A DNA stretch of 64,000 nt from an uncultured Roseovarius sp. (GCA_951812895.1 OX638333.1:3638001-3702000); one strand, 5' to 3'. Shown: positions 17,672 through 27,426, numbered from the stretch's first letter. Program-made: numbers and translations. Notes: generated by a model from the letters alone, not told the origin.

Positions 17672-18126
17672 GAGCAACAGACTCGATGCCCACCATTGGA
17701 CGGATGGTTTCCGCTGTTGGCTTGATGATCGTGGCATGGTTTGCGTCTGAACAAACCCGGACTTTGATGCCACCGCATACAGACTTTGGTTATTTCAATA
17801 CCGTGAACGTTGCATTGGGCTGTGTTTGCGGCTGGGTTGTGACAGGCAAACGCCTGGGGCGTGGGTTTTCGCAAGGGATCAGTGCGGGTTGGACCGGTTT
17901 GGCCGCATTAGTTTTCTGGGCAATTTTCCTGCAGGCGGCGAATGAAATGCTGGATCTGTCCCTGCATCGCCGGTTTGACGGGCCACTTGAGGCTATTGTT
18001 GGCATGTTTAACCTCAGCCTGGACTATGTGAAATTGTTGCTGGATGCCAAGCTGGCCGGAATCTTGGTTGGTGGTGCGGCAATTATTGGGTTGATCTCGG
18101 AATTGGTCGCGCGTCGGTGGTCCTGA
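17668..18126 (+). CDS. trgA: TrgA-family membrane protein (152 aa)
   Basis: A small integral membrane protein with about four hydrophobic segments (for example MVSAVGLMIVAWFASEQT, NVALGCVCGWVVTGK, AALVFWAIFLQAANEML, AGILVGGAAIIGLISELVA). TrgA was described with TrgB and CysK as contributing to tellurite resistance in Rhodobacter sphaeroides. The ATG at 17668 overlaps the cfa stop by 4 bases and trgB starts 4 bases after its stop. The biochemical role is not known. Confidence 0.88.
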   Translation: MRATDSMPTIGRMVSAVGLMIVAWFASEQTRTLMPPHTDFGYFNTVNVALGCVCGWVVTGKRLGRGFSQGISAGWTGLAALVFWAIFLQAANEMLDLSLHRRFDGPLEAIVGMFNLSLDYVKLLLDAKLAGILVGGAAIIGLISELVARRWS

Positions 18127-18130
18127 TTTA

Positions 18131-19255
18131 ATGAAAAACGTGATCTTGTGCGGGCCGCTGGCCTGGGCACCGCTTATCGAGAAGGTGATTGGAGCGCCTG
18201 TTGGTGCGCGGGCTGTGGTTGTTGAAGACATGTGCATTTGTGTCCCCAATGGCGGCTTTTATCCGGTTTTGCAGTTCAGGGATGGTGCACGTGCAGACGG
18301 GATCATGGTTGAGCTATCGAACAGGCAAGACCCACGACGTCTGGAATATTTCGCAGCGGTTCTGGGACTTGAGAAATCAGAGCAGGCGGGAATTGGTGAG
18401 GGCGAAAATGAGTCAGGTCTGGTATTTCATTGTCCCGTTTCGGAAGATATTCACTCCAACACAACTGATGTGGATGACTGGCAGATTAAATTCGGCCGGA
18501 TTGCATTGGCTGCAGCAGACGAAATTATGGGCTATTACGGTGAGATTGCTCCGGACATCGTAAAGTCGCGGATGCAGATGATCCTGTCTCGCGCCGTCGC
18601 GCGTCAGAATGCTCAATACCCGCCGCCAACAGCTCGGCGCAGTTCGATTTCGATAGAGGACGTAGAGTGTTTAGATCGTAAGGAACGTCACAAAGGGTTT
18701 TTCCTTACCCGGGAATTTCAGTTACAGCACCCCGGGTTTGACGGCACGATGAGCCCGGAAGTGACGCGCGAGGTGTTTGTTGCAACCGACGCCGCGATTG
18801 TGCTGCCATATGACCCCAGGCGTGATCGGGTGTTGCTGGTCGAGCAGTTCAGAATGGGCCCTTACGGGCGCGGTGATGTGAGGCCCTGGACGCTGGAACC
18901 GGTTGCGGGCCGGATTGACGCCGGTGAAACCCCGTTAGAGACTGCGCATCGCGAATGTGTCGAAGAGGCGGGGCTGGCCCTGCATGGGTTAGAGTTTGTA
19001 TCAGGGCATTATTGTTCGCCGGGGTGTTCGAGCGAATTCTTTTATTGTTATCTGGGTCTGAGTGATTTGCCGGAAACAAAACAGGGGCAGGGCGGGCTGG
19101 CGACCGAAGACGAGGACATCCGCACGCATGTTCTGTCTTTTGATGAGGCGATGGAGCTTGTTACCTCTGGAGAGGCGAATAACGGGCCACTGGTTCTGAT
19201 CCTTTTGTGGTTGCAACGCGAACGGGATCGGTTGCGTAAGGCGGCTAAAGACTGA
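18131..19255 (+). CDS. trgB: TrgB: NUDIX ADP-ribose pyrophosphatase-like with N-terminal gamma-glutamylcyclotransferase-like domain (374 aa)
   Basis: Two domains. The N-terminal part (about 1-160) resembles the gamma-glutamylcyclotransferase fold (FLCGPLAW-type start NVILCGPLAWAPLIEKVIG). The C-terminal part (about 175-370) is a NUDIX hydrolase of the ADP-ribose pyrophosphatase type with an intact NUDIX box GRIDAGETPLETAHRECVEEAG at 260-281. TrgB belongs to the R. sphaeroides tellurite-resistance locus. It lies between trgA (4-bp gap) and cysK (139-bp gap). A role in nucleotide-sugar or ADP-ribose turnover under oxidative stress is plausible but inferred. Confidence 0.9.
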   Translation: MKNVILCGPLAWAPLIEKVIGAPVGARAVVVEDMCICVPNGGFYPVLQFRDGARADGIMVELSNRQDPRRLEYFAAVLGLEKSEQAGIGEGENESGLVFHCPVSEDIHSNTTDVDDWQIKFGRIALAAADEIMGYYGEIAPDIVKSRMQMILSRAVARQNAQYPPPTARRSSISIEDVECLDRKERHKGFFLTREFQLQHPGFDGTMSPEVTREVFVATDAAIVLPYDPRRDRVLLVEQFRMGPYGRGDVRPWTLEPVAGRIDAGETPLETAHRECVEEAGLALHGLEFVSGHYCSPGCSSEFFYCYLGLSDLPETKQGQGGLATEDEDIRTHVLSFDEAMELVTSGEANNGPLVLILLWLQRERDRLRKAAKD

Positions 19256-19394
19256 AAAATGTTTTTTCGGAAATCCAGAATAATGAACTGGGTTCCTCTT
19301 TGCCTGTGAGCGGCGAATTTTTCCCGAAAACCGGTTTCCACTTTTCTGATTGCGCTATAAGTCTCAACTGGAAACAGAATTGGGAGCATGGGTG

Positions 19395-20426
19395 ATGCGC
19401 GTCGCAAGTGATCTGGCTGATGCCGTTGGCAATACCCCGTTGATCCGGCTGCGCCGGGCAAGCGAGGAAACCGGTTGCGAAATCTATGGCAAGGCGGAGT
19501 TTCTCAATCCGGGGCAGTCAATCAAGGACAGGGCGGCACTTTATATCATTCGCGATGCGGTGGCGCGCGGTGATCTGCGCCCGGGTGGTACAATCGTCGA
19601 AGGGACCGCCGGGAACACAGGAATTGGTCTTGCGCTGGTTGGCGGATCGTTGGGTTTCAAGACCGTGATTGTGATCCCAGAGACTCAGAGCCAGGAAAAA
19701 AAGGACATGATCCGGCTGGCGGGCGCAGAACTGGTTCAGGTACCGGCGGCACCCTACAAGAACCCGAATAATTATGTGCGCTATTCCGGACGTCTGGCCG
19801 AGCGTTTGGTGCAAAGCGAAGAAAACGGCGCGATTTGGGCCAATCAGTTTGACAATGTCGCCAACCGACAGGCGCATGTTGAGACTACCGGCCCGGAAAT
19901 TTGGGAACAGACCGGCGGCAAGGTGGACGGTTTCGTCTGTGCGGTTGGATCTGGTGGAACATTGGCGGGTGTGGGTGAGGCATTACAGCCCAAGGGAGTG
20001 AAGGTTGCGCTGTCTGATCCGATGGGTTCGGCTATGTACACGATTTACCGCGATGGTGTGGCCGCTGCCGAAGGCAGTTCCATCACAGAAGGGATCGGGC
20101 AGGGGCGGGTCACTGCCAATCTGGAAGGGTTTACGCCCGACATGATTTATCAGATCCCGGATGAAGAAGCGCTGCCGGTTGTGTTTGATCTTTTAGAGCA
20201 TGAAGGGCTGTGCCTGGGCGGATCATCCGGCATCAACGTGGCCGGAGCAATCCGCATGGCACGGGACATGGGCCCGGGTCATACCATTGTGACTGTGCTG
20301 TGTGATTATGGTACACGCTATCAATCCAAACTCTTTAATCCTGAGTTTTTGCGTGAAAAGGGATTGCCTGTGCCCAGCTGGCTTCACGGATCACCGCGTT
20401 CCATTCCGGGGGTATTTGAAGAGTGA
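19395..20426 (+). CDS. cysK: Cysteine synthase A (343 aa)
   Basis: O-acetylserine sulfhydrylase, a PLP enzyme making L-cysteine from O-acetylserine and sulfide. The PLP lysine is Lys44 in NPGQSIKDRAAL; EGTAGNTGIGLA binds substrate and cofactor, and VGSGGTLAGVGEAL is the phosphate loop. The start at 19395 gives MRVASDLADAVGNTPLIRL; GGGAG lies upstream. It follows trgB, as in the known trgAB-cysK cluster, where extra cysteine synthesis supports tellurite tolerance. A 139-bp gap suggests it may also have its own promoter. Confidence 0.94.
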   Translation: MRVASDLADAVGNTPLIRLRRASEETGCEIYGKAEFLNPGQSIKDRAALYIIRDAVARGDLRPGGTIVEGTAGNTGIGLALVGGSLGFKTVIVIPETQSQEKKDMIRLAGAELVQVPAAPYKNPNNYVRYSGRLAERLVQSEENGAIWANQFDNVANRQAHVETTGPEIWEQTGGKVDGFVCAVGSGGTLAGVGEALQPKGVKVALSDPMGSAMYTIYRDGVAAAEGSSITEGIGQGRVTANLEGFTPDMIYQIPDEEALPVVFDLLEHEGLCLGGSSGINVAGAIRMARDMGPGHTIVTVLCDYGTRYQSKLFNPEFLREKGLPVPSWLHGSPRSIPGVFEE

Positions 20427-22864
20427 TGCACCTGCTGCGATACGGTTTGCTGGTCTTGGTACTGGCGTTTGGAACCGCACCCGTCTCACTGGCTCCGACG
20501 CCTGCGATTGCACAAGCCGCAGAAGATGCTCCAGATTACGAAATCTGGGAAAGAACAGCGACGCGGGCGGAAGAGGCGGTAGAGGCCGGGCGTGCTTCGA
20601 CTACGGCGTTGGAACAGCTGCGTCGCGAGTTGGTTGAATGGCGGACAAAGTTTAGCGGTGCGCAACAGGCCAACAGGGCCTCGATTGCGACTGTGCAACG
20701 CCAGCTGGACGCATTGGGTGCGGCGCCGGAAGATGGTGTCGAGTCTGCTGATGTTGCATCAAAGCGCGAAGATCTGAATCAGAAACTGGCCGAGTTGCAA
20801 TCGCCTGTAAAAAAGGCAGAGATTGCCCATAGCCGCGCCGAGGGTCTGATCAAGGGTGTTGACCGGATTATCCGGGACCGCCAGACCGAGGAATTGCTGG
20901 AATTTGGCCCTTCGCCGATCAATCCTGAATACTGGCAACCTGCGCTAAGTGCATTAACCCATACGATCGCGAGCCTTCAGGGTGAAATTGTCAGCGCCTG
21001 GGAGAATCCCGTGCAACGGGCGAACACGCAGGAAGATTTGCCTGCCGTAATTCTGTTGCTGTTGCTTGGCATCGTGCTGGTTGTGCGCGGGCGGAGATGG
21101 AGCCGGCGTGTGATGAATACGGTGCTGACGGAAAATCCAGGTCCGTCACGGTGGATCGCGGCTTTTGTCATTTCGACCGGAAGCCTTGTGTTGCCATTTC
21201 TGGGTGTTGTGGCCATCACCGAGGCGATTTATGCCACCGGCCTGGTCGGGTTGCGTGGCGAGCAGGCGCTTGCGGCAGTGTTGCCCGCTGCGTTCATATT
21301 CTTGGTATCGCGTTGGCTGGCGACACGGGTGTTCCCGGCGCGTGAGGCGCGGACATTGTCCTTTGCTCTGGACGACGCACAGCGGTTTTCCGGTCGCTGG
21401 TTTGGCGCGACGCTCGGCCTTGCGGCGGCCTGGTATCTCTATTTCCGCGACATCTCAGAGATTTCGCGCTGGAGTGAAGAGATCAACAACACGCTGCTGT
21501 TTCCATTCATGGTGCTGGCCGCGTTGCTGTTGTTGCGGTTAGCACGCCTGTTGCGATTGCACGGTCGGCCCGCTGGCGAAGATAAAGAAGTTGAAGAGAA
21601 CTACCGCACACGCCTTGTCCGGTTGCTGGCGCTGGCGCTCAGCCTTTTGGCAATTGTGACGCCCGTTCTGGCGGCGGTTGGGTATTTCCGTCTCGCCCAT
21701 GCTTTGCTGTTCCCGTCGCTGGCGTCGCTGCTGCTGCTGGCCGCATTGATGGTGCTGCAGCGGGTTGTGGTTGAGGTTTACGTGCTGATCAGCGGCAACC
21801 GGGACGGCGCGGCCGAGTCCCTTATTCCGGTGCTGATAGGATTCATTCTGGTCTTGGTCTCGGTGCCGTTGTTCGCCTTGGCGTGGGGTGCGCGGGTGAC
21901 CGAACTAACCGAGATATGGGTGCGGGTGACCGAAGGATTTGATGTTGGCGGAACGCGGATTTCACCAAAGATTTTCCTGACCTTCGCGATTGTATTTGTC
22001 ATTGGCTATCTGGCGACGCGGCTTTTGCAGGGGGCTCTGAAAAACAGCATTCTACCCAAAACCAAGATTGATCAGGGTGCACGCAATGCTTTGGTCTCTG
22101 GTATTGGATATGTCGGGATATTTCTCGCGGCTGTGATCGCGATCACCAGTGCCGGGATCGACCTGAGCTCGATCGCGATTGTCGCGGGTGCGTTGTCCGT
22201 TGGTATTGGTTTCGGCCTGCAGAATATCGTGTCGAACTTTGTCAGCGGGATCATCCTGTTGATCGAACGCCCGATTTCAGAGGGTGACTGGATTGAAGTC
22301 GGAGGGGTGCATGGCACGGTAAAGGACATATCGGTTCGGTCGACCGTGATCGAAACCTTTGACCGGTCCGATGTGATCCTGCCAAACTCAGATTTGGTGA
22401 GCGGTCGGGTGACCAACTACACCAAGGGCAACACGATTGGCCGGGTCGTGGTGCCGGTTGGCGTGGCCTATGGCAGTGACACCCAACAGGTGGAACAGAT
22501 CCTGCAGGAAGTGGCCGAGGCGCATCCGATGGTTTTGGCCAATCCGGCGCCCTATGCGGTATTCCGTTCCTTTGGGGAAAGCTCGCTTGATTTCGAAATT
22601 CGGGCAATTCTGCGCGATGTGAACTGGATTTTGTCGGTGCATTCGGAAATGAACCACGAGATTGCCAAACGGTTCGCCGAGGCCGGGATCGAAATCCCGT
22701 TTGCACAGCGTGATATCTGGATACGGAATCCGGATGCGCTGCAAGACGGTCCCGCTGCGACGGCTGTTTCCGCAAAACTGACCGGATCGAAAAGCTCTGG
22801 CAAAGCGCACATCATCGCCGAAGACGTGGATGGCGACGCAGGCGCAGACGGAGGGGACAGATGA
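20426..22864 (+). CDS. Mechanosensitive channel (MscS family) with DUF3772 domain (about 812 aa)
   Basis: A large MscS-type channel. A signal peptide (about 1-32) leads to a periplasmic coiled-coil DUF3772 region (about 35-200), then about ten hydrophobic segments and the MscS pore and beta domain (about 535-770). The pore-lining helix and following motif read GALSVGIGFGLQNIVSNFVSG, then ERPISEGDWIEVG. The ATG at 20426 overlaps the cysK stop (TGATG); a GTG one codon earlier is possible. The C-terminus is acidic and Asp-rich. Its stop overlaps the next gene (ATGA). It should release solutes on hypo-osmotic shock. Confidence 0.9.
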   Translation: MHLLRYGLLVLVLAFGTAPVSLAPTPAIAQAAEDAPDYEIWERTATRAEEAVEAGRASTTALEQLRRELVEWRTKFSGAQQANRASIATVQRQLDALGAAPEDGVESADVASKREDLNQKLAELQSPVKKAEIAHSRAEGLIKGVDRIIRDRQTEELLEFGPSPINPEYWQPALSALTHTIASLQGEIVSAWENPVQRANTQEDLPAVILLLLLGIVLVVRGRRWSRRVMNTVLTENPGPSRWIAAFVISTGSLVLPFLGVVAITEAIYATGLVGLRGEQALAAVLPAAFIFLVSRWLATRVFPAREARTLSFALDDAQRFSGRWFGATLGLAAAWYLYFRDISEISRWSEEINNTLLFPFMVLAALLLLRLARLLRLHGRPAGEDKEVEENYRTRLVRLLALALSLLAIVTPVLAAVGYFRLAHALLFPSLASLLLLAALMVLQRVVVEVYVLISGNRDGAAESLIPVLIGFILVLVSVPLFALAWGARVTELTEIWVRVTEGFDVGGTRISPKIFLTFAIVFVIGYLATRLLQGALKNSILPKTKIDQGARNALVSGIGYVGIFLAAVIAITSAGIDLSSIAIVAGALSVGIGFGLQNIVSNFVSGIILLIERPISEGDWIEVGGVHGTVKDISVRSTVIETFDRSDVILPNSDLVSGRVTNYTKGNTIGRVVVPVGVAYGSDTQQVEQILQEVAEAHPMVLANPAPYAVFRSFGESSLDFEIRAILRDVNWILSVHSEMNHEIAKRFAEAGIEIPFAQRDIWIRNPDALQDGPAATAVSAKLTGSKSSGKAHIIAEDVDGDAGADGGDR

Positions 22865-23580
22865 CAAACCTTTTGTTTCGGGACGACGCCTATCAGACCG
22901 AATGCACAGCTATTGTGATTGCGCACACGCCCGAAGGAGGCGTTGTTGTCGATAGTTCAGTGTTTTACCCGACCGGAGGTGGTCAGCCGGGCGACAACGG
23001 TTGGATCAGCTGGAATGACACCACGATGGAGATCGCAACGGCTGTTAAAGCCGAAGCCGATGGCATTGCCCTTGTTCCGGCAAGCCCCGATATGCTCCCA
23101 CCGGTAGGTACGCAGATTGAACAGAGGATCGACTGGGGGCGCAGGCATCGGCACATGCGGGTGCACACCGCGTTGCACCTTCTGTCTGTAGTGGTTCCTC
23201 TACCGGTAACGGGTGGATCAATTGGGGTGGATAAAGGCCGGTTGGATTTTGATATGCCCGAGGCCCCCGAAAACAAAGACGCGCTGACACAGACGCTCAA
23301 CGAAATGATCGATCGCGATCTGGTGGTGAGTGAAGACTGGATCACCGATGATGAGCTTCGCGCCAATCCGGGATTGGTGAAAACCATGTCCGTTGCGCCG
23401 CCGATGGGGGCAGGGCATGTGCGTTTGATCCGGATCGGGCAGGGAGAAGATCAGGTCGACCTGCAGCCCTGTGGCGGAACACATGTGGCGCGTACTGCCG
23501 AAATTGGCCGCGTTCGATTGGGAAAAGTTGAAAAGAAGGGCCGCCAGAACCGGCGGGTATACCTGCACCTGGACGACTAA
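22861..23580 (+). CDS. Alanyl-tRNA editing protein, AlaX-M type (239 aa)
   Basis: A free-standing editing domain related to the C-terminal part of AlaRS, which hydrolyses mischarged Ser- or Gly-tRNA(Ala). The zinc-binding motifs are intact: HTALH (His102, His106) and CGGTH (Cys204, His208). YPTGGGQPGDNG is the conserved N-terminal glycine-rich motif. The start overlaps the MscS stop by 4 bases. Confidence 0.92.
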   Translation: MTNLLFRDDAYQTECTAIVIAHTPEGGVVVDSSVFYPTGGGQPGDNGWISWNDTTMEIATAVKAEADGIALVPASPDMLPPVGTQIEQRIDWGRRHRHMRVHTALHLLSVVVPLPVTGGSIGVDKGRLDFDMPEAPENKDALTQTLNEMIDRDLVVSEDWITDDELRANPGLVKTMSVAPPMGAGHVRLIRIGQGEDQVDLQPCGGTHVARTAEIGRVRLGKVEKKGRQNRRVYLHLDD

Positions 23581-23639
23581 TTCCCGTTTTACGGGAAAAT
23601 GTGCTAATCTAGACGCGCTAAACCATTTGGAGGCGCATC

Positions 23640-24470
23640 ATGGTCACGTTCAAACACGCCGTTGCACGTATTGCTGTCTGGAATCTGGCAGGGTTCAACC
23701 TGTTTAACCCTGATGAAGGGATCCCGGAAAACAGTGAACGTGCGCATAAGCAGGCCGAAGGTCTGGCGCTGCTTGACGCCGAACTGGTGGCCCTGGTCGA
23801 GGTGAGCCCGGTCAGTTACATCCACCATCTTGCCGATCTTTTGCAGAGTGAGTACGGGGTTGACTACGATTGTACCATTCCCGAACAGCCCAACGGCAAC
23901 ATCCATATTGGATTTCTGCATAAACCGGGTGTTGAGGTGGAGAATGTAACCCTGATCCCCGGATCGGAGGGGGAATATGGCAACGGCCGGCAGGCGGTTC
24001 AGGCAGAGATTAAGATTGGTAGATTCCGCGCCGTACTGATCGGTGTGCACCTGAAGTCTGGTCGTGATGCGAATGAGCAGCAGATGCGGGACAGCCAGTG
24101 CAAAGCGATAGGCACCCATATTGCAGAGCTGCGGGAGACGCCGGGTCTGAAACGTCGCGCCATCCTGCTGATGGGGGATTTCAACATGATCCCCGGGCAG
24201 GATGTCAGCAATTTCCACCATCTGGGCGGTGACGATCTGATGGATTTTGTGTCATGCTGGGACCTGCAGGACCGGTTTTCGCATATCCTTGATAAAGGCC
24301 GGGCGAATCTGTTGGACGGGTTTGCTGTGTCACGCACCTATTCCACGGACTACATCAAAGGAAGTTTGCGTCTTTTTCCGATGCACTGGACAATGGATCG
24401 GGGCAGAGAGACGTTTAAAGACGAAGTTTCTGACCATCTTCCCTTTGTGGCGTCATTTCGGATTTTCTAA
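23640..24470 (+). CDS. Endonuclease/exonuclease/phosphatase-family protein (276 aa)
   Basis: A metal-dependent hydrolase of the EEP (DNase I-like) fold. The motifs are WNLAGFNLF at the N-terminus, Glu in [28 protein letters not shown] and the C-terminal [10 protein letters not shown] with the catalytic Asp-His pair. No signal peptide is evident, so it is probably cytosolic. Specificity could be nucleic acid, phospholipid or inositol phosphate and cannot be told from sequence. It is 59 bp after the AlaX gene. Confidence 0.85.
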   Translation: MVTFKHAVARIAVWNLAGFNLFNPDEGIPENSERAHKQAEGLALLDAELVALVEVSPVSYIHHLADLLQSEYGVDYDCTIPEQPNGNIHIGFLHKPGVEVENVTLIPGSEGEYGNGRQAVQAEIKIGRFRAVLIGVHLKSGRDANEQQMRDSQCKAIGTHIAELRETPGLKRRAILLMGDFNMIPGQDVSNFHHLGGDDLMDFVSCWDLQDRFSHILDKGRANLLDGFAVSRTYSTDYIKGSLRLFPMHWTMDRGRETFKDEVSDHLPFVASFRIF

Positions 24471-24496
24471 TCCTGTTGGGTGCTTGCCCTTGCGCG

Positions 24497-24502
24497 TATA
24501 AT
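24497..24502 (+). promoter_or_regulatory. -10 element of the tRNA-Ser(GGA) promoter
   Basis: A perfect TATAAT 19 bases before the tRNA. The matching -35 is weak; TTGGGT at 24476-24481 is the nearest candidate, with a short 15-base spacer. Confidence 0.5.
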
Positions 24503-24521
24503 GCTGCTAAAGGGGCCGCAC

Positions 24522-24611
24522 GGAGCGGTGGCCGAGTGGTCGAAGGCGCACGCCTGGAAAGTGTGTAGGCGGGAGACCGCCTCCAGGGTTCGAATCCCTG
24601 TCGCTCCGCCA
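24522..24611 (+). tRNA. tRNA-Ser (anticodon GGA)
   Basis: A 90-base class II tRNA with a long variable arm. The acceptor stem GGAGCGG pairs with CCGCTCC-type 3' sequence and CCA is encoded. The anticodon loop is CTGGAAA within the stem CACGC/GTGTG, giving anticodon GGA. The T-arm is GGGTTCGAATCCC. Confidence 0.97.
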
Positions 24612-24691
24612 GATAACTTTAATTGATTTTATCCAAATTTTAGCCTTTGCTTGCAGGTTGATTACACAGGCATTCCGCTCAAATTGTGCTG

Positions 24692-25171
24692 TTAATGAGT
24701 TGCCGCACCAGATCCCTTTATGAACATTAAAATGATGCCCCCAACAATGAAGCACGCGCCGAGAATCTGGGTAAACGAAATGGCTTCGTTCAGAACGAGG
24801 AACGAGAATAGCATGGCGATGACAATCGTACCGCTGACAATTGTCGGGATGGCGACACTGGCGGCCATTGGTTTTGACAGACCAACCCCGCCAAACAGGT
24901 AGAGATATCCGATTTCCGCGCCGCCAATGCAGATTCCGGCAACGATTGCCCAGAAATACGATCCAGACGACAGTGCGAATACCTGGTCTCCGCGTGTCAT
25001 TAGGTAAAGCCAGAACAACCCAGAGGTCGTCAGCGCTGCGAGTTGAATGCAAACCGTCGCGAAAATTGTGGTGGTGGCATCTAACGGGACATGTTCGCCA
25101 GACAGCTTAACAAACAGATTGTAGCCTGCATAAAGCAGGGTGACTGCGGTCAGCAAAATTATTGCAGGCAA
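24692..25171 (-). CDS. Single-domain DMT/EamA-like membrane transporter (159 aa)
   Basis: A small membrane protein with about five hydrophobic segments (PAIILLTAVTLLYAGYNLFVKL; IFATVCIQLAALTTSGLFWLYLM; FWAIVAGICIGGAEIGYLYLF; MAASVAIPTIVSGTIVIAMLFSFLVL; ILGACFIVGGIILMFI). It has one EamA-like repeat, so it probably works as a dimer. It is the last gene of the minus-strand group that holds an aminotransferase and two ureohydrolases, and may import or export their substrate. Specificity is unknown. Confidence 0.75.
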   Translation of the reverse strand: MPAIILLTAVTLLYAGYNLFVKLSGEHVPLDATTTIFATVCIQLAALTTSGLFWLYLMTRGDQVFALSSGSYFWAIVAGICIGGAEIGYLYLFGGVGLSKPMAASVAIPTIVSGTIVIAMLFSFLVLNEAISFTQILGACFIVGGIILMFIKGSGAATH

Positions 25172-25235
25172 GCGTGGTTCTCCTTTTCCCGATGGCCTCG
25201 TTTCACATTCAATCGTATATCCAAAGGTGACGTGC

Positions 25236-26381
25236 TCAGCCTTGGGAATTTTTCAGCGCAGCAACAATGGTATGAACGTCCGCCGCCTCGTTATAATGCG
25301 CAAGCGAGACGCGGACGCGGCCATTGCGGATAGAACAGGTGATATTTGCGTCGTGCAGGGACTGGAGTGTCTCGTCAGCCCCTGCATCGGGATGCCCAAG
25401 CGTTACGATATGTGTGGATGCTGCGGGGTCGTCCGCGTGGCGAAACGGGGCCCATCCGGACCCATCAAGACCGGTCAAAAGAACGCTGGCCAGATCATCT
25501 GCGTGGGCTTTGATCTTCGTTGGATCCAGAGCAAGCAGCTCACCAATAGCGACACCAAGCCCGACGATAGAAATATAGGACATGGTCGATTGCGTGTAGC
25601 GCGCTGCCCCTTTGGCCAGGGGCAGCTGCATGGCCTGCATATCAAAAGGGTCAGGCGCTCCCATCCAGCCCGGGGCAGGCGGGGTTTTGTCCAAAAGATC
25701 GGGTGCCAAAACTGCCAGACCAACGCCGCCATGGCCGCCGAGCCATTTGTACCCGCTGCACACGGTGACATCGGGTTGCCAGCCTGCGGTATCGATTGGA
25801 ACCGCACCTGCCGCCTGTGTGACATCGAGGATAAAGCGGGCGCCGACGCGGCGGCTTGCCTCGCGCAGGCGCAGGCAATCAACGATGCTGCCCGTCGAAA
25901 ACTGGACATAGCTGACCATGACTACCGAGGTTCGATCATCGATGGCATTGATAAGCGTGTCTGTCAGATCTTCGTCAGCAGTTTCAGTGACGAACTGAAT
26001 TTCCAGATCATGTCGTTCGGCATATGCAATCCAGGGGCGGGTGATTGCGGGGAAATCTGAGGACACCGCAATGACTTTGCTGCCAGCCCGCGGATTGAAC
26101 AATGAGGGCAACTGGCACAGCATCTCGCCCGCGCTGCCGAGGATCGCCAGTTGATCGGTCGCGCAGTTCATCAGTTTCGCCGCCGGGCCGCGCAGCGGTG
26201 CAAAAAGGCCAACCTCTTCCGCGTCGGTCAGGTTCATGTTTCCGTGACGCGCGACCGTGTCGAGAAAGTTGTGCATTGCTGCAACCGCAGGCTCACCCAC
26301 CAGCCCAAGAGAGGCCTGATTGAGATACACGCCCTGATTCAGGCTGTTGTAATGGGCGCGGTTTGACAGTGCAGAAACCAT
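25236..26381 (-). CDS. Class V aminotransferase (381 aa)
   Basis: A PLP enzyme of the class V fold, with the PLP lysine probably Lys212 in CSGYKWLGGHGG and LDVTQAAGAVPID as the Asp-containing cofactor motif. It is a different subgroup from the class V enzyme at 15133. It lies 72 bp downstream of a ureohydrolase gene and 65 bp upstream of a DMT transporter gene. In this context it may deaminate or transaminate an amine or amino acid released by guanidino hydrolysis, but that is inference. Confidence 0.8.
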   Translation of the reverse strand: MVSALSNRAHYNSLNQGVYLNQASLGLVGEPAVAAMHNFLDTVARHGNMNLTDAEEVGLFAPLRGPAAKLMNCATDQLAILGSAGEMLCQLPSLFNPRAGSKVIAVSSDFPAITRPWIAYAERHDLEIQFVTETADEDLTDTLINAIDDRTSVVMVSYVQFSTGSIVDCLRLREASRRVGARFILDVTQAAGAVPIDTAGWQPDVTVCSGYKWLGGHGGVGLAVLAPDLLDKTPPAPGWMGAPDPFDMQAMQLPLAKGAARYTQSTMSYISIVGLGVAIGELLALDPTKIKAHADDLASVLLTGLDGSGWAPFRHADDPAASTHIVTLGHPDAGADETLQSLHDANITCSIRNGRVRVSLAHYNEAADVHTIVAALKNSQG

Positions 26382-26452
26382 AGATGATCCCTTTGTTTCT
26401 GTGGACGGCGCCTATTTTGCGGCGGTATCACAAAGTCTCAGGTCAAAGCCGG

Positions 26453-27394
26453 CTATTTTGAATTGGCGCAAATGTGGCCGAGGAATTCGATAACGATGTT
26501 TGCTCCGAGATAAGAGGTTATTCCTGTGCCTACATCAAGAGACGGATTAACCTCGACAAAATCGAAGCCAACAATGTTTACCCGTTTTGCAACGGCCACC
26601 AAAGAGTCCCGTAGCTCGGCGTAACTCATTCCGTTCGGCTCGGCAGAAACGCATCCCGGAATGATAGGTAAATCAAGTGCATCCACGTCGATACTGACAT
26701 AGCATGGGGCATCGGCTGGCAGCATCTCAGCTATGCCGTCCGGGCCTGCCGCACGAAATTCAGACATGTTTACAATCCTGCTTCCGTTCGCCTTTGCGTC
26801 ATCGACATCGGCTTTATCCTGACGCAGGCTTCGAATTCCCGCCTGAGTTAGGCTGGCTACATTCTCTAAGCCATGGATGTTTCGAAAGGGGTGCCCATTT
26901 GAATAACGCCAACCGCTTATGTCAGGACAATAATCGAGATGAGCATCGAACTGGATTACGTGAATTGGTTGATCATAAGCACGCACGACGGGATAGGAAA
27001 TGGAGTGATCCCCGCCCAGAACAATGGGCTTGGCCCCGCGAGCCAGGATCTTTCGCACAGTATTGGTAACGTTGTCGATCATACCCTCGGTATGGGTCGA
27101 CAAAACATTGACATCACCAACGTCTACTATCCGTTCCCTGGAAAGTTCGTCCACCAAGTATTCCTTGTCGGTCTCGATATCGTAGAACCCCTTTGAACTA
27201 AACCTCAGGGAATGTTCACGAATTGACCGAGGTCCAAAACGGGTACCGGGCAGAAATGGAGACCCTTCATCAAAAGGCACGCCCAGAACCGCGTAATCGG
27301 CATCTAATGTTTCAATGTCGTTGCAATGTTTCGTCCGCAGAAACGTAGGAATGCCTGAAAATGCCGAATTCGGCTGGCTTGCACTGTGAGTCAT
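26453..27394 (-). CDS. Ureohydrolase-family protein (agmatinase/guanidino acid hydrolase-like, 313 aa)
   Basis: A binuclear-metal ureohydrolase releasing urea from a guanidino compound. Metal ligands are present: GGDHS (His130), FDAHLD (Asp150, His152, Asp154) and SIDVDALD (Asp236, Asp238). The usual DxLDP is DALDLP here. The following loop is IIPGCVSAEPNGMSYAELRD, which in this superfamily helps set specificity. It sits 32 bp after a second, distantly related ureohydrolase. Candidate substrates are agmatine, guanidinobutyrate, guanidinopropionate, taurocyamine or arginine; none can be chosen from sequence. Confidence 0.85.
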   Translation of the reverse strand: MTHSASQPNSAFSGIPTFLRTKHCNDIETLDADYAVLGVPFDEGSPFLPGTRFGPRSIREHSLRFSSKGFYDIETDKEYLVDELSRERIVDVGDVNVLSTHTEGMIDNVTNTVRKILARGAKPIVLGGDHSISYPVVRAYDQPIHVIQFDAHLDYCPDISGWRYSNGHPFRNIHGLENVASLTQAGIRSLRQDKADVDDAKANGSRIVNMSEFRAAGPDGIAEMLPADAPCYVSIDVDALDLPIIPGCVSAEPNGMSYAELRDSLVAVAKRVNIVGFDFVEVNPSLDVGTGITSYLGANIVIEFLGHICANSK

Positions 27395-27426
27395 GATCGA
27401 GCCCTTTGTTGTTACTTTGCAGATAC

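Noticed and set aside
25140..26060. Long plus-strand open frame (306 codons) opposite the class V aminotransferase
   Set aside because: Antisense shadow; the minus-strand protein has clear PLP motifs and the plus-strand product has no recognisable features.
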